64,000 nt of DNA from Cyclina sinensis (GCA_012932295.1 JAAONU010000016.1:46159241-46223240); one strand, 5' to 3'; shown: positions 14,301 to 26,846, counted from the stretch's first letter. The notes: a model not told the origin generated them from the letters alone. Numbers and translations: made by a program.

Positions 14301-14455
14301 CATGCAATATTTTCTTATGTATTCCAAGCGAACTGGCCTGCTATAGTTTGTGTAAGCTGGCTTGATATTTTCCATGCAAGCTGTTCTGTATATTCCATAC
14401 AAGATGGTCTGATATATTATGTGCAAGCTTGTCTGATATATTCCATACAAGTGAA
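11341..14455. repeat. 24-bp minisatellite, subfamily B with higher-order repeats
   Basis: The unit is 24 bp with consensus tctgatatattctgtggaag plus ttgg and variants ending in caagctgg or caggttgg. A distinctive variant unit (accaagcaagctgatctg and its neighbours) recurs near 11563, 12091, 12523 and 12979. The spacings are 528, 432 and 456 bp, which are 22, 18 and 19 units. From 13560 to 13740 the array runs as 48-bp dimers (atatcctgcggaagttgg alternating with atattctgttgaagatgg). From 13845 to 14075 it runs as 72-bp trimers. The array decays towards 14455. Confidence 0.95.
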
Positions 14456-16849
14456 ACGAATGACATAGACACTAGATTAAGATTATGCCTGTAGTCACAA
14501 TTATTTGTTTGTTATAGTTTTTCACCAGCTGTATGCCTCCCACAGTGTTCGGAAGAGGATCCGTAATCCTTATCTTAATTTATCTATTCATTTATTATTT
14601 GAGTTTTTTTTCAGTTGAAGGCAAATTTACCTTCAGATGTTCTTATATTCATGCGTTTGTTTTTCAAATACACTGATGGACTATTGGTCTGTATTTATGC
14701 ATCCTAATTCCTGGCTGTTATTTGGTGTATAACACTGTGTATGTTAAACTGAATTCTGAAAACAAATCTTTTTTCTTTAGCTTTGATATAACGTTGCAGT
14801 TGGCTAGCAGAACATCTGTCTACTTCAATACTGCTTATGAATATAAAGAAGGTGTTTTCAAACAGGTCGTTAATCTAAAAGTTAAGCTATGCATTAAAGC
14901 TAACTGTTTTAAATATGCATGAACATTTATTTCCTAACTTCCTGACAGTGGCACAGGCTAGAATTCTAATTCGGTACTAAGCTGACAAGAGTAGCGGCGA
15001 ATATGACAACGAAAACACGATTTTCTAAAATTTACAAACAAATATTTTTGAAGACTAGTAAGGGAATTTATCTATGAATAGATACGCATAAATGTCTCTT
15101 TAAGTTAATTTTATGTTGCTGTCAGTTCTATATATAGCCTACGCCCTCGAAAAGATTAGTTATTTTAGTTTGTGGGGGATGGTTCAAGGTAGTTATGTAA
15201 TGATAATCGATTTAAATCGAATAATCGTTGGTAGCCGTGTTATGTCAGCAACTATCGATTTTCATTTTGCCAGGTGGCAAGGGAAGTAACTCTTTATGGA
15301 AAAGGCATTTGACATTATAAATACATTATATAACTGGATAAAAAAATGATTCAGTACTATGTAATTTATTTACCATGCATCCAAACAGTATTTGTAGTGT
15401 GAAAGTGCACAACCCTTACAGGTGATTCCAGTTTCTCTGTGTTTATAACATTTCGATTATTTTCCGATGGTATATCGAAATGCTTTTTGCGGTTCGATTC
15501 GATAATCGATTTTAATTTCAGTCAGATTTTACAACACTAAACACTGCATTCCAACAGACAGTCCTGGTTCTTTTTTATGTCCAGTATATAACACCGAAAC
15601 ATGGGACCGTATAAGAATCTTACACTGGCTGCCGGTACAGACCAGATTTTTTTCTTGCATATTACATGTAAATCATATTTCTGATGGAAATTACGGAAAT
15701 TTGACATTTTTATTTGGCACTTTTTTCGTATAGTAGCATATCGATTTACAACTTCATTCATTACGGCAAAATTACGTCATCCTAAGCACTTCTTACACCG
15801 GTTGGGGAGGGGCGAGGTAAACAGTTGAAAATCCTGTCTAATATGCAAGAATTAGTATTCCATGTATAAGTGGAAAATGTAAGTGTCGAACTGCAGTGCT
15901 TTACCACTGGACTGTAAACCCGTCGAATGCATGGGTATTATTCTTTTTGCAACCTCGGATCAAAATTTGTCACGATATTTGGTCTACGGATGATTTATCA
16001 ATGCATACCTTTTGTAATTGTAATATGTGTAGAGGTCATTGTGCAAGGCGCATTTTTTAACATTTTAACTGAACTCAAAGGCACCTGAGCGATTCAGACA
16101 GAGACTGAGTGTCCTTAAGACTTAATGCTTAGTCATGCGTTAAGCTCCCTCAACGATTTCTTTAATATTTTAGAGACAGAATGAAAAAATCTTAGAACAA
16201 ACTTTTAGAAAGCATCTCTGCCTTCACTGTATAAATGAATCGAGTTTTTTCATCCTAGCGACTTATCTTTACTTCCACCTTTAGTTTATAGAACAAAAAC
16301 GCAAAATACGTATGTCACACAAATAACTAACGTAACACAAACAAATAACTGACGAAACAAAAAAATTTATTTTGCAAAAAGAAAAAAAAGAAAAAACATG
16401 GTTATGTTTCTTTTCTTCTTTTCTCTGAGAGGTTTACCCGTCTATCCAAATATCTCACCCTTGTGGCTGAAATAAAAAGGTATGTTCGAAATATTGGTAG
16501 TTTACATGAACAGAAGTTTTTAATTGTTCGTATTAGACACTAACATTGTCCCTTTTTGAACATCCCTGCTTGGTATTACATTAATATGGTAGTTTTATAT
16601 TCATGCCATTTTATTATTATTATTAATATTATTATTTGCACAGGTATAATTTGTCATATAGGTTTATCAAATAATGTAGTCGTGTTTAACTGTAGTTTAC
16701 TTTTACGACTGTCTGAACTTGTTTCTGGACACTTCCAAGCTCTCATTATGACAATTGTGCCAAAGTTTATCGCAATGTAAAGCATGAATGAGTCTTTGAA
16801 TTCATATCAGCTGTACTTCGCATTCGATTATAAGAGAATTTAAAAATAT
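14456..16849. other. No gene recognised
   Basis: Intergenic AT-rich DNA. The one visible structure is a cluster of gataatcgatt-type words in both orientations between about 15190 and 15520, which may be a decayed inverted-repeat element. TTTATT at 16610-16615 is a possible poly(A) signal for the minus-strand lectin gene, about 235 bp beyond its stop codon. Confidence 0.5.
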
Positions 16850-18565
16850 TTACTCTACGCTACGATGACAAATATAGAAGTTTGATTGATCACATTGCGC
16901 ATCGTGCCACTCCCCATTGGTTCCAATCTGTGCACAATTTTCGTTGTCATTGGCATTGTCCAATCCGTTAGCAGCCCAGTTAGAGTAGGTGGAGTTACTA
17001 ATCACCTGACGACTGTTATACCACACCCACTCGCCTTCGTTTAGTAAATCAGCTGCTCCGATCCAGAAGTCATCTGTAAAAATAAAAAAGTAATTGTAAA
17101 TTAGAAACTGATATCTAGTATAAGTGATCCAGAATAAGTCAACATGCCAAGCTGGCTGGATCGGCAGTCAAGTGGTAACATGCAGGACTTGTAATACCAA
17201 GTCCCATGTATCTGAACTGCACACAGGGCAAGTAACAGGAACAAGGAATGTCTCTGTGAATTATTGTAACCTGTCTCTATGTTTTCTGTATTCTAAACTC
17301 TTCAGGAGACAATCTGCGGTGTCCCGTTTAGGGTCATCGTAGTTTCTCTCTGGTGCTCTAAAGGCAGAAGTACAATGACACAATGCGAAACTACGATGGC
17401 CTTAACGGGACACAGCAGCAATCCGACGCATCAACGATATTATTAGCTCAGATAGTATCAGAATGGTCTAGGATTTTACTATACTTCTAATATAACTGGA
17501 GTAGACATCCAAGCCTGAAGAGTAAGTGAGAAGGTTCTCTACTGTTAACATATCCATCCCACAGCAAGCAATATAAGATCGTTTATACAGAAATTAAAAT
17601 TTACAAATCTTGACCATCTGACGTCAAGTTCCGGTTTCCATACGGCATTATGAACGGTAACGAACTTGCAAAAAACGGTGTGTGCATGCGCGTGCGTGTG
17701 TGTGTGCGTGTGTGAACTTACGACCAAGAGTGCTGATTTTCTCTGTTATGAATTTGTTCTGTTCTGCGCTGGTTATCTCGGCCAGGTGGGACTGAAAGTT
17801 TCGGCACGTCATCTGAAATTTAAGTTTAAAGTTAAAATTTATGTTTTACTGCTTTAAGTCGCTATCAAATACTAGTAAACATTATATCTGAAATACGGTG
17901 CTTTAATTTTTTGAGTATACGCGATTTATACACACACGAGGGCTGTCATAATTGTCAGTTCTAGCACGGCACGTGACTTCTCTCCTTTGCTCCAGGTAAA
18001 CCAACGTTTTTCATTTATTTGTTGCTAGCTCGAGATTACGGCCCTCGTGTACCTTTAAATCGCATTTACTCAACCCACTTTAATTCAGTTCAGTTCAGTT
18101 CAATTCAATTCAGTTTAAATTCTTTAAAAAATCGCACCGGATGTCTTTGTTGAAATGATTCAGTCTTACAGAGGACTGCAAGTAAAACTCGTATTCATTA
18201 AAACTCCAGATTAGAATAATAACATGTGAGTTATACCCATGCATTGTTCCAGTTTTCCGTATCATGACTAACAAAGAAACAATGTTGCCCATGTCGGTAC
18301 CAGTGTGACGGACAGTCCGAGGCTGAAAATAGAAAAATATTTGATTTATCAAAACTAACCTGTACGTCTTATTAAAGGTGCTTTGTATTTGTGACTTAAG
18401 ATCGGGAAAAAATGGATTTAATTGCTTGCAAAGTTCTTGTTTGATTTGCTGTCTTGAATACTTTGATTTAACCAAATTTTTAACCCAATTATATAAAAAA
18501 TACTGAAGAAAATTACCTGCTAACACAAAAAGAAGAGACACGAGGGATAGATGTCGATAGTCCAT
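16850..18565 (-). CDS. Secreted single-domain C-type lectin (four exons)
   Basis: Exons on the minus strand are 18517-18565, 18237-18322, 17722-17812 and 16850-17073. All introns are GT-AG and the phases join cleanly into a 149-residue protein. Residues 1-17 form a signal peptide (MDYRHLSLVSLLFVLAA). The rest is one C-type lectin domain beginning SDCPSHW. Six cysteines fit the long-form fold: C20-C31, C48-C144 and C122-C136. The core WIGA is at 79-82. The Ca2+/sugar loop has Gly-Leu-Asp at 112-114 where EPN or QPD is usual, followed by ENC (120-122) and WHD (131-133) in place of WND. N102-S-T is a possible N-glycosylation site. The family recognises microbial or self glycans in invertebrate immunity and mucus; ligand specificity here is unknown, and the altered Pro position may weaken classical sugar binding. 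The start is the only ATG giving a signal peptide. Confidence 0.9.
17690..17714. repeat. (GT)n microsatellite in lectin intron
   Basis: A short GT/CG dinucleotide run lies just beyond the donor site of the third lectin exon (minus strand). Confidence 0.8.
18088..18116. repeat. Pentanucleotide (AGTTC)n run
   Basis: Five to six imperfect copies of ttcag/ttcaa inside the intron between lectin exons 2 and 3. Confidence 0.75.
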
Positions 18566-19354
18566 GTTGCGTTATCTGCAGGTCTCTGCCTTCTGACTGC
18601 AAACGTATCTGCAAAACGTGCACAGTCTTTTAGAGATAACCACTCCTGCATTGTCATATACATTTATATTGTATATTAGGTCAAAATTTACATCAAATTA
18701 CTCTGTAATGACTCTGCATGATATTTTGACAATTCGGTCAAATTTTTGTTTACAACATGTTACGTTGACTTATTCTAACGGCAAGGGGACGTCTTCTATT
18801 TGTCAGTTCGGTAACTAAATGCTACATTATCATTTTTTAAGTGAAATTTTGCTTATACTTATTGATGTTACATATAAAGGGCAACACGTTATTGTAACTT
18901 AAATCAATTCCGGTCGATGGTTGCTTCCTATGTTCAAGTCATTTGTTGGTCGAAAGAGAAGAAAGCGGAAATTCACTGTATACAAAGGTACTTAGAGTGT
19001 AAGAGTCTTGCTACATATTCGGCCTCAATTCGTAAACGACGATATCATGCGATTAAGACATAGCCGTAGTACTTGACAATATTGCTTGCGTAAAGTCGTG
19101 TGACAACACTACAACACAAATAACAAGAACTAATACTATTAAATACTATTTTAACACTTGTTTCCATATATAAAAGAGGACTTAGTACTGAGTTACTCTC
19201 TTTCACCTTAATGAAGACATTTTTGCCTTGTGACCTAATAGTTATAAAAACATAAATTTTTATTTTTTTGTGCTGTGAGCTATGACAAACAAAACTAATA
19301 TGAGCTATGATAAAAAACAACTGATACGATTCGAACCAGGTACCGAGAGTATGG

Positions 19355-19356
<2 letters not shown>

Positions 19357-19402
<46 letters not shown>

Positions 19403-19525
19403 CGAGGGACCTAGCTTTAACGTATTATCCGAAAGACAATTAGTAAAGTTGGCGGAGGAGCGGAGCTCGAACCCGCGACTCCTGCATTACCAATCCAGCG
19501 CGTTTTAATATATTCCGTGATGTAT
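19357..19525. repeat. (CT)n tract followed by a minus-strand tRNA-like SINE fragment
   Basis: A pure CT run of about 40 bp (19358-19398) leads into gatacgagggacctagcttt and attatccgaaagacaatt. These are parts of a conserved block seen twice more in this window (near 23925 and 33982). It is followed by ggagctcgaacccgcgactc, which on the minus strand is a tRNA-like B-box region (gggttcgagctcc). The A-box half is not intact. I read it as a truncated tRNA-derived SINE in minus orientation. Confidence 0.55.
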
Positions 19526-19896
19526 ACTTCCGGTCTCTCTGAATTATGTAGCTGCTAAGCATCACAGAATTGGTTTTACTAATGCTGTGAAGGGAGAAAA
19601 CTGCTAAATGGGACTTGTTTAAATAATACAATAGTCATCTCTCTTTTTAAATAATGCGTTGACGTGTTGTCCGACTTTCTTCTGACGAAAAATAAATTAA
19701 AGGGGACTGGGGTGAGGGGGGGGGGGGGGGGGGGGGGGGCGAGTGGGGGTGCGTTGATCTTGAAAAATGTAAAAAATATCATGCAGGAACAACATATTAG
19801 AGAGATAATTAACTTATGTTAAAATACTACCGATAATAATAATAATAATTGTTATTATTATTATTGTTGTTGTTGTTGTTGTCGTCGTCGTTGTTG

Positions 19897-19935
<39 letters not shown>

Positions 19936-21019
19936 GTTATTTTTGGAAAAAACGAGAAGGTGAATGTTTCTAATTTTGATCGTTATTATTTTATTTCAGA
20001 AATTTCACAAGTTCAGTTTAAACATGTTTAATTATAATCATTGCAAAAGAATCGGGCCAGAAGTTATTCCATGATTTAAGACTGGTCCAGTGACAGTAAA
20101 TACTTCTTTTATATATCTTATAACTTAATTTGTTTTCCGTCCATCTCTTCATCCATGAATAGCGCCCTACATTGTTACATCGATATGTTATTTGTTTGTA
20201 AACCACGCTGACTAAAAATAAAATTAGTATTTTGTATTGTTTATAAAGGGTTCTTTGTGTCTGTCACACAATGATGATGATCTAGCTGCAGTTAGAATAT
20301 CTTTACCTTCATAATGATATACGTGTATTTCATGTTTTATTAGTATCATAATTATCTATTTCTTATGAGATGTTTTCAAATTTTCTTTTGGAGGTGGGGC
20401 GTCATATAGGACAGAATGAAATATATCACTAATAAATGTATACACAACGTTGAAATAAAATAAATAAATAAATACTGGATCAATACTGTAGGCTAGTTAG
20501 ATCCCATGGAACCGGACATGAATATTTTTGTAACATTTTTTTAAAGCAAATAACTTAAATAAGGCTCAGGGTAAAACGACAAGACATGCAAATGGAAAAT
20601 ACAATGAAAATGAACATTTGTTTCGAAACGCTTTGGGTACGAAATTGTCAGGTTACGAAACCGACACAATACGTGCAAAGTTATGTTGGTTCCCACTATA
20701 CAACGGAAACCATCGATCTCTAATATCCAGTTTAACTCTATAGTCCATAAATATAATTAATGCTAAACTCCTAACATTTGCCTAATAGTTTTTAATCTGT
20801 CATCTGTCTCATTAAATTCTAAGGAATCGTACATTTTTTTCACGAAGAATTATTTCATTTTCTCCAAAATGATACCAAAGTTAAAATTTAATTTATTGAC
20901 AAATTGATGGGGAACCATGCAAACGTCCCTCACAAGTCACATTTCATAACGCGACCTACTGGCAGCTGTCGGCGGAGGAAACAGGGAAATCTACAACACC
21001 CAAAGACTCAGGAAACATA
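19526..21019. other. Intergenic, with homopolymer and triplet repeats
   Basis: Contains a G-run of 24 bases (19716-19739) and a compound TTA/TTG/GTC triplet tract (19833-19934). No gene is recognisable. The last 120 bp before 21020 is open in frame with the STARD7-like start but lacks an upstream in-frame ATG; an in-frame TGA lies at 20897-20899. Confidence 0.7.
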
Positions 21020-24000
21020 ATGTCAAATTTTAAAATCATGTTGCACCGAATACTTAACAGTACTTCCCAGCGATCGCAGGAACAACTGCTATTAAAATTG
21101 AAAAACGGTTTAAAATTGAAGGGTGGGGTAATGACAAATTCATGTGTGCGATTTTTCAATGACAAACTCACTGCTATGAAAACCATTGGTCAGCAGTGTA
21201 GTGTTATTGCGGCACATAGGGCAAGGCGATCTGTGCAGATTTTAAGGTTGTATCAAAATTTGTATGGTAAAAGTTCGCCTGGTCAGTTTTTTAAGAAACT
21301 TGGAGAGCTGATGCGAAGGAACCCAGAGGGCAGAATTTTTTTCCTTCTTGGAGCTGCTTTCTTTGACTGGAAAGACAACAGAATTTCAGACAGAGAGATG
21401 AATAGGTTAGTTCATATGGAAATGTGTGTACATTCACAGCAGTTAGAAAAAATAAACCTCATTATTTATTACATAACATAATTATTTTAAGTTTTTAGCA
21501 ATGATTGTTCTCTGCGTGCATTTAAAATGAGTATGACTAGTCAATGTATGACTAGATATTACATCCAGATTGATCAATTTACTGACTCCTGTTATACTTC
21601 GTTCTTTTGTTTGTGAACATCATAGGATCTAACAGTTTTTGTTTTTTGCATATTTCCTTTGCATGACAACTGTTATTTGTGTGTCATACTTCATATTGCT
21701 GTACACATTGTATGGTCAGGAAACTCTGTTACAGTGTGAAATTGCTTCTGTAGAACATATAACTTGTTCTTCTTTATACATAGGATGTAGATTGTGCTTT
21801 CTACCATCATAGTTTTCATCACAAGCCTTGCTCTTGATACTAATTTGAAAGCCATTAATATTGATTAAGATAGAAAATGGTTGTTGTTGAATATATTGTT
21901 TTTTATATAAAGCAGAAATACATTGTGACATTCATCTTCAAGAATGTTTTTGTAAACTGGTATGGAAAAGTCAAATTAAAATCTTATGTTGTCAAGTAAA
22001 AGTATTTCTTCTTACATTTCAGAGTTGGGGAGGAATTGAAAGCATTTTTTGACCTGAAGATCACTGACTATCATGATAAGCAAGGTGAAACATGGGAGAA
22101 GGTGCATGACGAGGAACATTTCAAGTTATGGAGGTGTCCAGTTCAGGGTAGCCATCTGTACAAGTACAAAGGTAGATAACACTGTAGACAAATGAAAGTT
22201 AGACTTGTTAACACAAGAGTTTAAGTTTTCATTTTGTAGTATACCTTGTCTAGTGAATGCATAACATTTTTACTGCTAATAATATATACATGTTGTGTGA
22301 TAAGAATAAGAAAAAAAAGGGAAGTTTTTCTTCAAAAATCAAGCTTGACAGTTACAAATAAATTCTTCATGAGATGGAATTCCTCATTTTGTTTATATTT
22401 CCTATTTACTGCTTCTTATCATAATTATCTCTAGAGAAATAAATGAAAACTTTCTTGTTTGCTTACAGTATTTGGAAGTTACAAAGATATTCCTGCAAGG
22501 GCATTCTTTAATATCCAGGTAAAAAAAAATCGGTCCATGCAAGTGATTGCAATAATGGTTGCTAAACACACCAACTGTTGACCCTTATGCCGTATTTGTT
22601 CAGAGACTTTCAAAACCCTTAAAATAAATTTGAAACAGTAATCACAGTATATAGGTGAGACAGTGGTTAAGAGGTATAGAACCTGTATCCTGATTCAGAA
22701 GCAGTTTTCGAATTTAGCCACTGGACCAAAGACCGAGTCCACCAAAATGGCTGACGGTGTAGTAAAAAATTAAAAATCAGTGGTTTGACTGTCTGGTGAA
22801 TTTTTGCACTGATATTTTGACTAAATAGTTAAAGTAGAGAAATAACTTTTACTTTAAAACTTATATAACAAGGTTTGTAAATAATTAAATAGCCTGTCTG
22901 TAATATTGTTCACAATTATTATTCGGTCCATTTAATTATCATTCGGTCCAGTCATATATTACCTAGGCTGGTGTGAATGCCCAGTGCTTCATAAATTTAT
23001 TCGTGAAGACTGCAGAAGTTTCAGGGTTAGAGTCTCCTGTTGCTTTCTGTATTTCACATCTTCAGCACTAGAACTGGTTTGAACCCAAGAAGTAGTCCTC
23101 ATACAGGGCTTTTCATCAGGAAATTGGGAAGAGGCCCTGGCCTTTTAAATTGGGAAATTTATGCGCGATAATTGTTCATTTTGGGAAATTTATGAGACAT
23201 TTATTTTTTTGCAACCGGAAATAAACACTGATTTATCTCCCCTGAAACGAAATAAAATGCAGACTTTTGGAACGTTTGACTGTTTCACTGCGCATGTTTC
23301 TTCCTTTTATTTACTGATAACTACTGAGTAAGAGTCTATCGGAACTTAACGGATTAGACTGGTTTTGGGTAACACCGGTACCGTGCGTTGTTCGGCTATA
23401 GTACGACAAAAAAGTCGATACCAGACAAACGCTTCTTCCGGAAATAACAAATGTAAACTGATCGTTTTTTAAACTAATCAAGGGGGAATTTCTAAGATTT
23501 AGGGAAATCATGTCTTGCATTATGGGAAGAAACTCTGCCACAATTGGGAAAAAATCTATATTTTTCGGATTGGGAAGTGGCCGAATATCGGCCTCTGTTA
23601 TATAAGGATGAAAAGCCCTGTCATAAGTAATTATTATAAATGCAAGAAGGATAAATTTGTCTTGTTCATAACTGGAATAGTTATTTATTTTGTATATTTG
23701 TTTTGTTCTTCCAGCTGGATTTGGAGTACCGTAAGACATGGGACAGTCATGTTCTCCGGCTTGAACAGATTGAGCAAGATGAACAGACTGGTACACAAGT
23801 TATATACTGGGCTACACAGTTTCCGGTAAAGCTTTTGTACCAATTGCCTATATGATAAATGCCTCATATATAGAGTTTAGTTATTTTAGCTTGTTAGGCA
23901 TTGTGTAGAAAGTATCTTATGTCAGAGCACCCCTGGTTCTTTAACACTCTCAGTGAATAGCTTAGACACATAGAACCTCCATTAAATGTCTTATCCAAAA

Positions 24001-26846
24001 GACAATTATTTATGTTAGTTTACCAATGATTGGCTCTTCCCCTTTTGCAAAGATACCGCATTTCCCCTAATTTAAGGGAAGGAGCCCTTCCCCTTATATT
24101 ATAAACTTATCACCTTCCCGGGCCCTTCCCTTATCTGTGAAAAAAAGCCCTGAATGAAAAAAAAGGATGCTTTAGATTTGTAAATTCACAACCATTTTAC
24201 TTATTTTTAGAAGAAAAAAAACTTGTAGATTTGTTGGTTACTTTCTAAAAAATACTGTTAATATCAAGGTCATGTTTAACTTCCTTGTTATTGACAGTTA
24301 TAATGTACCAGTTTAGTTGCCTGCTGGCATATTTGCAATCAATAACAGCTGTCTACATCTGTCAGAGTTAAATACACCAAACATCTTTATTTGAACTTTC
24401 TTGTTTTAAGCACTTGCTAGGTTTACATTTACTGATGACATTTGTAGACTTAATAGTGAAGGAATATAAAAAGACTGTTGTATCTCCTTATGTTATATGT
24501 TGTTAATGTAGTTTTGCAATGATCCTCGATATGTCATACAAATTGCATGCAAACTAGTTGATTATTTTGTAAACTGGGAAATCATTTATTTCAAAGTATT
24601 TCTGTTCACTAACTTACCAGATTTGCTTAGTTGTCTGTTTACTCGATGGGTTAATGAGCTGATTAATTGTTGATTGTTTAAATTGAACAGTAAAAGTTAA
24701 TTCAGTGGGTAAATCATGGGTTTAAGTAAGAAGAATTTGCATGTTTATATAGTAATTTAGCTCAGATATCAATGGTTTGCTGTACTAAATAAGAATTGAC
24801 AGTGACATTTTGGTGCATTTGACCAGTGATATTTTTGTTTTTATTTGCAGTTAGGTTTCCTCTACCACAGAGACTATGTGTACGTGAGAAGATCTACGGT
24901 AAATAATGTACTTCATTAATTTCTACCATAGTACATGATGAAAGGGAAAAATGATTTTGCCCTTAGGGAATGGAAATTTATATCAATAAAGGAGCTGCCT
25001 TAAATCTTGGCTGAATAGGTGTTGTATTACTACATGAATTAAAATAAAAAATAGTGCATCAAGACAGTTAGGCTGTTAGTAGTGCCAGGTTAGCATTATC
25101 TCAGGGGAGACTCTGACAAGTCAGTTCTCATAAATTAAGAAGAATAAATATGATAAATTGTAAACAAGCAGGCTTGAAGAATTTTAAGGATTTAGTGTTA
25201 TAATATTTATCGGGTAGCGGAAATCGTATTTTTGCTTTCTGTTTAACAGATAGATAAGAAGAACAACTTAATGACATTGACAGCCAGGTCAGTGGACCAT
25301 CCTTCATTCCCGGTGACCAAGGACTTTATACGTGTGGGTGACTACACCTCAAATATGTTGATAAGACCCCATAAGTCCTTTGATGAGGATGGATTTGATT
25401 ACGTCATGTCTTATTACGATGATCCACAGTTGTACGTACCTACTTGGGCGGTGAACAAAATGACTCTGTCTAGTAAGTGCAGACATTTGTTTAGTAATCC
25501 TGTAATGTTTTTCACTGTGATTGTATATTTGATTTGTAAAGAGCGGTCTTTTTTAATTCTAAGCTAGAAAAAGTTTTGAACATCGTGATTTATTATTGTG
25601 AGTTTTTGAAGGTCACAAAAGTAACCCAAGAGAAAATGTAACAAATATTTAAGGAATTTATAATAATAAAGTGCTGTTGGAAAAGGAGGTAAGTTGCATT
25701 AATAACTAATTAGAGATAGATGTCTCATCTGAAATAGATAAAAACAAATATAAAATTTAACCATAAAGACACAAAAATTACAAAATTGAATGTAGTTAGC
25801 TTAGTCCTAGTTCCTCCTTAAAAATGCAGTTTCACTTAACACCGATGAAATACACAGAAATAATAGGATTTACCTGTGTGTTACAACAGATACTTCCTAT
25901 GAACATTTCTATTATTCAAAAGGCAAGGTACATGTACGACCCAGTATCAACAGATCTGTAGGAAACACCAGCGGTCTCACTAACTTGATGATTTCCTCAA
26001 GTTGACAATTTTACTGTCACCCTGTCAGACATGTAATATTTATATATTATCCTGTCATTAATAACACTTTCGATTTGCGAACTAATAACAAGGTGCCAGA
26101 TATTTTTCTTTATCTACGGCAGTTGGTCACGTGACGTTGATATATGGCACATGATTTGTCATGGACTACCTTAATCAGAAGAAAGTGATGAAATTGATGT
26201 TATTACGTAAATCTTACAAAATAGTGATCATTTAAGGAAATAAAGTTACTGAAACTTTGGAACTGTTTTTTGTGTGCAAATGTACCACTGCCGGATAACC
26301 TTGACATTAGCCTAAATTGAAACACTTTAAAGATAGATTTTCAACATCTTAAGTAAATTCAATATCTTAAGTTAATAATTTCCAAATGCCAGATGTGACA
26401 GGATAAATACAATAACAGGTTAGTGTCTTAATTGAGAAAGTTTATCTGGCTCGGCTGTGGAATTTATCCGGTTCGCCTGCGGCTCACCTGATAAATTCCT
26501 ACGCCTTGCCAGATAAACTTTCTCATATTAAGACACTAACCTATTATTCTCTATATATTTCATCTATACAAGACCTAGTGAAACTGTATTTTTAAGAAAA
26601 AGCAGTAACCAGAACTTCAAAAAGTATCTGGATAAGTTGAAATAATTTGTAGGAATTTGTCTAAAATCCATGTAAAAAAAGAAACTTGCAATAAACTTGT
26701 TACTGTGTTGATGTGTTTCAGGTCTGCCAAGCTTTTTAGAGACATTACATAAGGCTGCCAAACAGTATGTGCACACAAAGGGTTACATCACATTTCAAAC
26801 TCAGGATACCAACGAAAATACTCCTACAGCTCACAGTACCTCATAA
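21020..26846 (+). CDS. STARD7: STARD7-like START-domain lipid-transfer protein (seven exons)
   Basis: Exons are 21020-21405, 22023-22171, 22470 minus one (22469)-22518, 23715-23825, 24851-24898, 25250-25472 and 26722-26846. All introns are GT-AG, and phases join into 363 residues ending YITFQTQDTNENTPTAHSTS, close to the roughly 370 residues of vertebrate STARD7. Residues 1-75 are basic and leucine-rich, fitting a mitochondrial presequence. Residues 104-117 are hydrophobic (GRIFFLLGAAFFDW). The START domain runs from about 130 to 340. STARD7 hallmarks include HRDYVYVRR (238-246), RPHKSFDEDGFDY (287-299) and LPSFLETLHKAA near the C-terminus. The known family role is transfer of phosphatidylcholine to mitochondria. 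The START is the first in-frame ATG after an upstream TGA. Introns 3 and 6 carry small transposons. Assignment rests on recalled family motifs, not a search. Confidence 0.93.
22653..22732 (+). repeat. Degenerate tRNA-like SINE head in STARD7 intron 3
   Basis: gagacagtggttaagaggta resembles a pol III A-box region, and gttttcgaattt about 50 bp downstream resembles a B box. Both depart from consensus, so this is a weak call. Confidence 0.35.
23104..23620. mobile_element. Non-autonomous DNA transposon (hAT-like MITE) in STARD7 intron 3
   Basis: The ends are perfect inverted copies (cagggcttttcatc at 23104-23117 and gatgaaaagccctg at 23607-23620). They are flanked by identical 5-bp sequences, tcata, at 23099-23103 and 23621-23625. 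CAGGG-type termini recall hAT elements, which more often make 8-bp duplications, so the superfamily is tentative. The interior has repeated attgggaa words and no transposase. A decayed relative ending aaaaagccctg lies near 24050-24155. Confidence 0.75.
23925..24010 (+). repeat. Conserved SINE-body-like block, copy 2
   Basis: ggttctttaacactctcagt through cttatccaaaagacaatt matches the blocks near 19395 and 33982 in order and spacing. It lies in STARD7 intron 4 and is probably part of a widespread tRNA-derived repeat. Confidence 0.5.
26411..26548. mobile_element. Near-perfect 138-bp hairpin MITE in STARD7 intron 6
   Basis: The left arm (26411-26450, containing ggttagtgtcttaattgaga) is matched by an inverted right arm (26508-26548) almost base for base. 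The central loop contains a second inverted pair (gaatttatc and gataaattc). The whole unit could fold into one long hairpin if transcribed in the pre-mRNA. It has no coding capacity. Confidence 0.75.

Noticed and set aside
9985..14455. Regular repeats considered as a CRISPR-like array
   Set aside because: Units abut with no unique spacers, and the surrounding genes are animal nuclear genes.
18110..18565. Single-exon 151-codon minus-strand gene
   Set aside because: It reads through a lectin intron. Splicing at 18517 and 18322 gives a proper signal peptide plus lectin domain instead.
20956..21186. Minus-strand frame over STARD7 exon 1
   Set aside because: Antisense shadow of a well-supported exon.
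23311..23796. 161-codon minus-strand frame
   Set aside because: Lies across a MITE and antisense to STARD7 exon 4; no domain.
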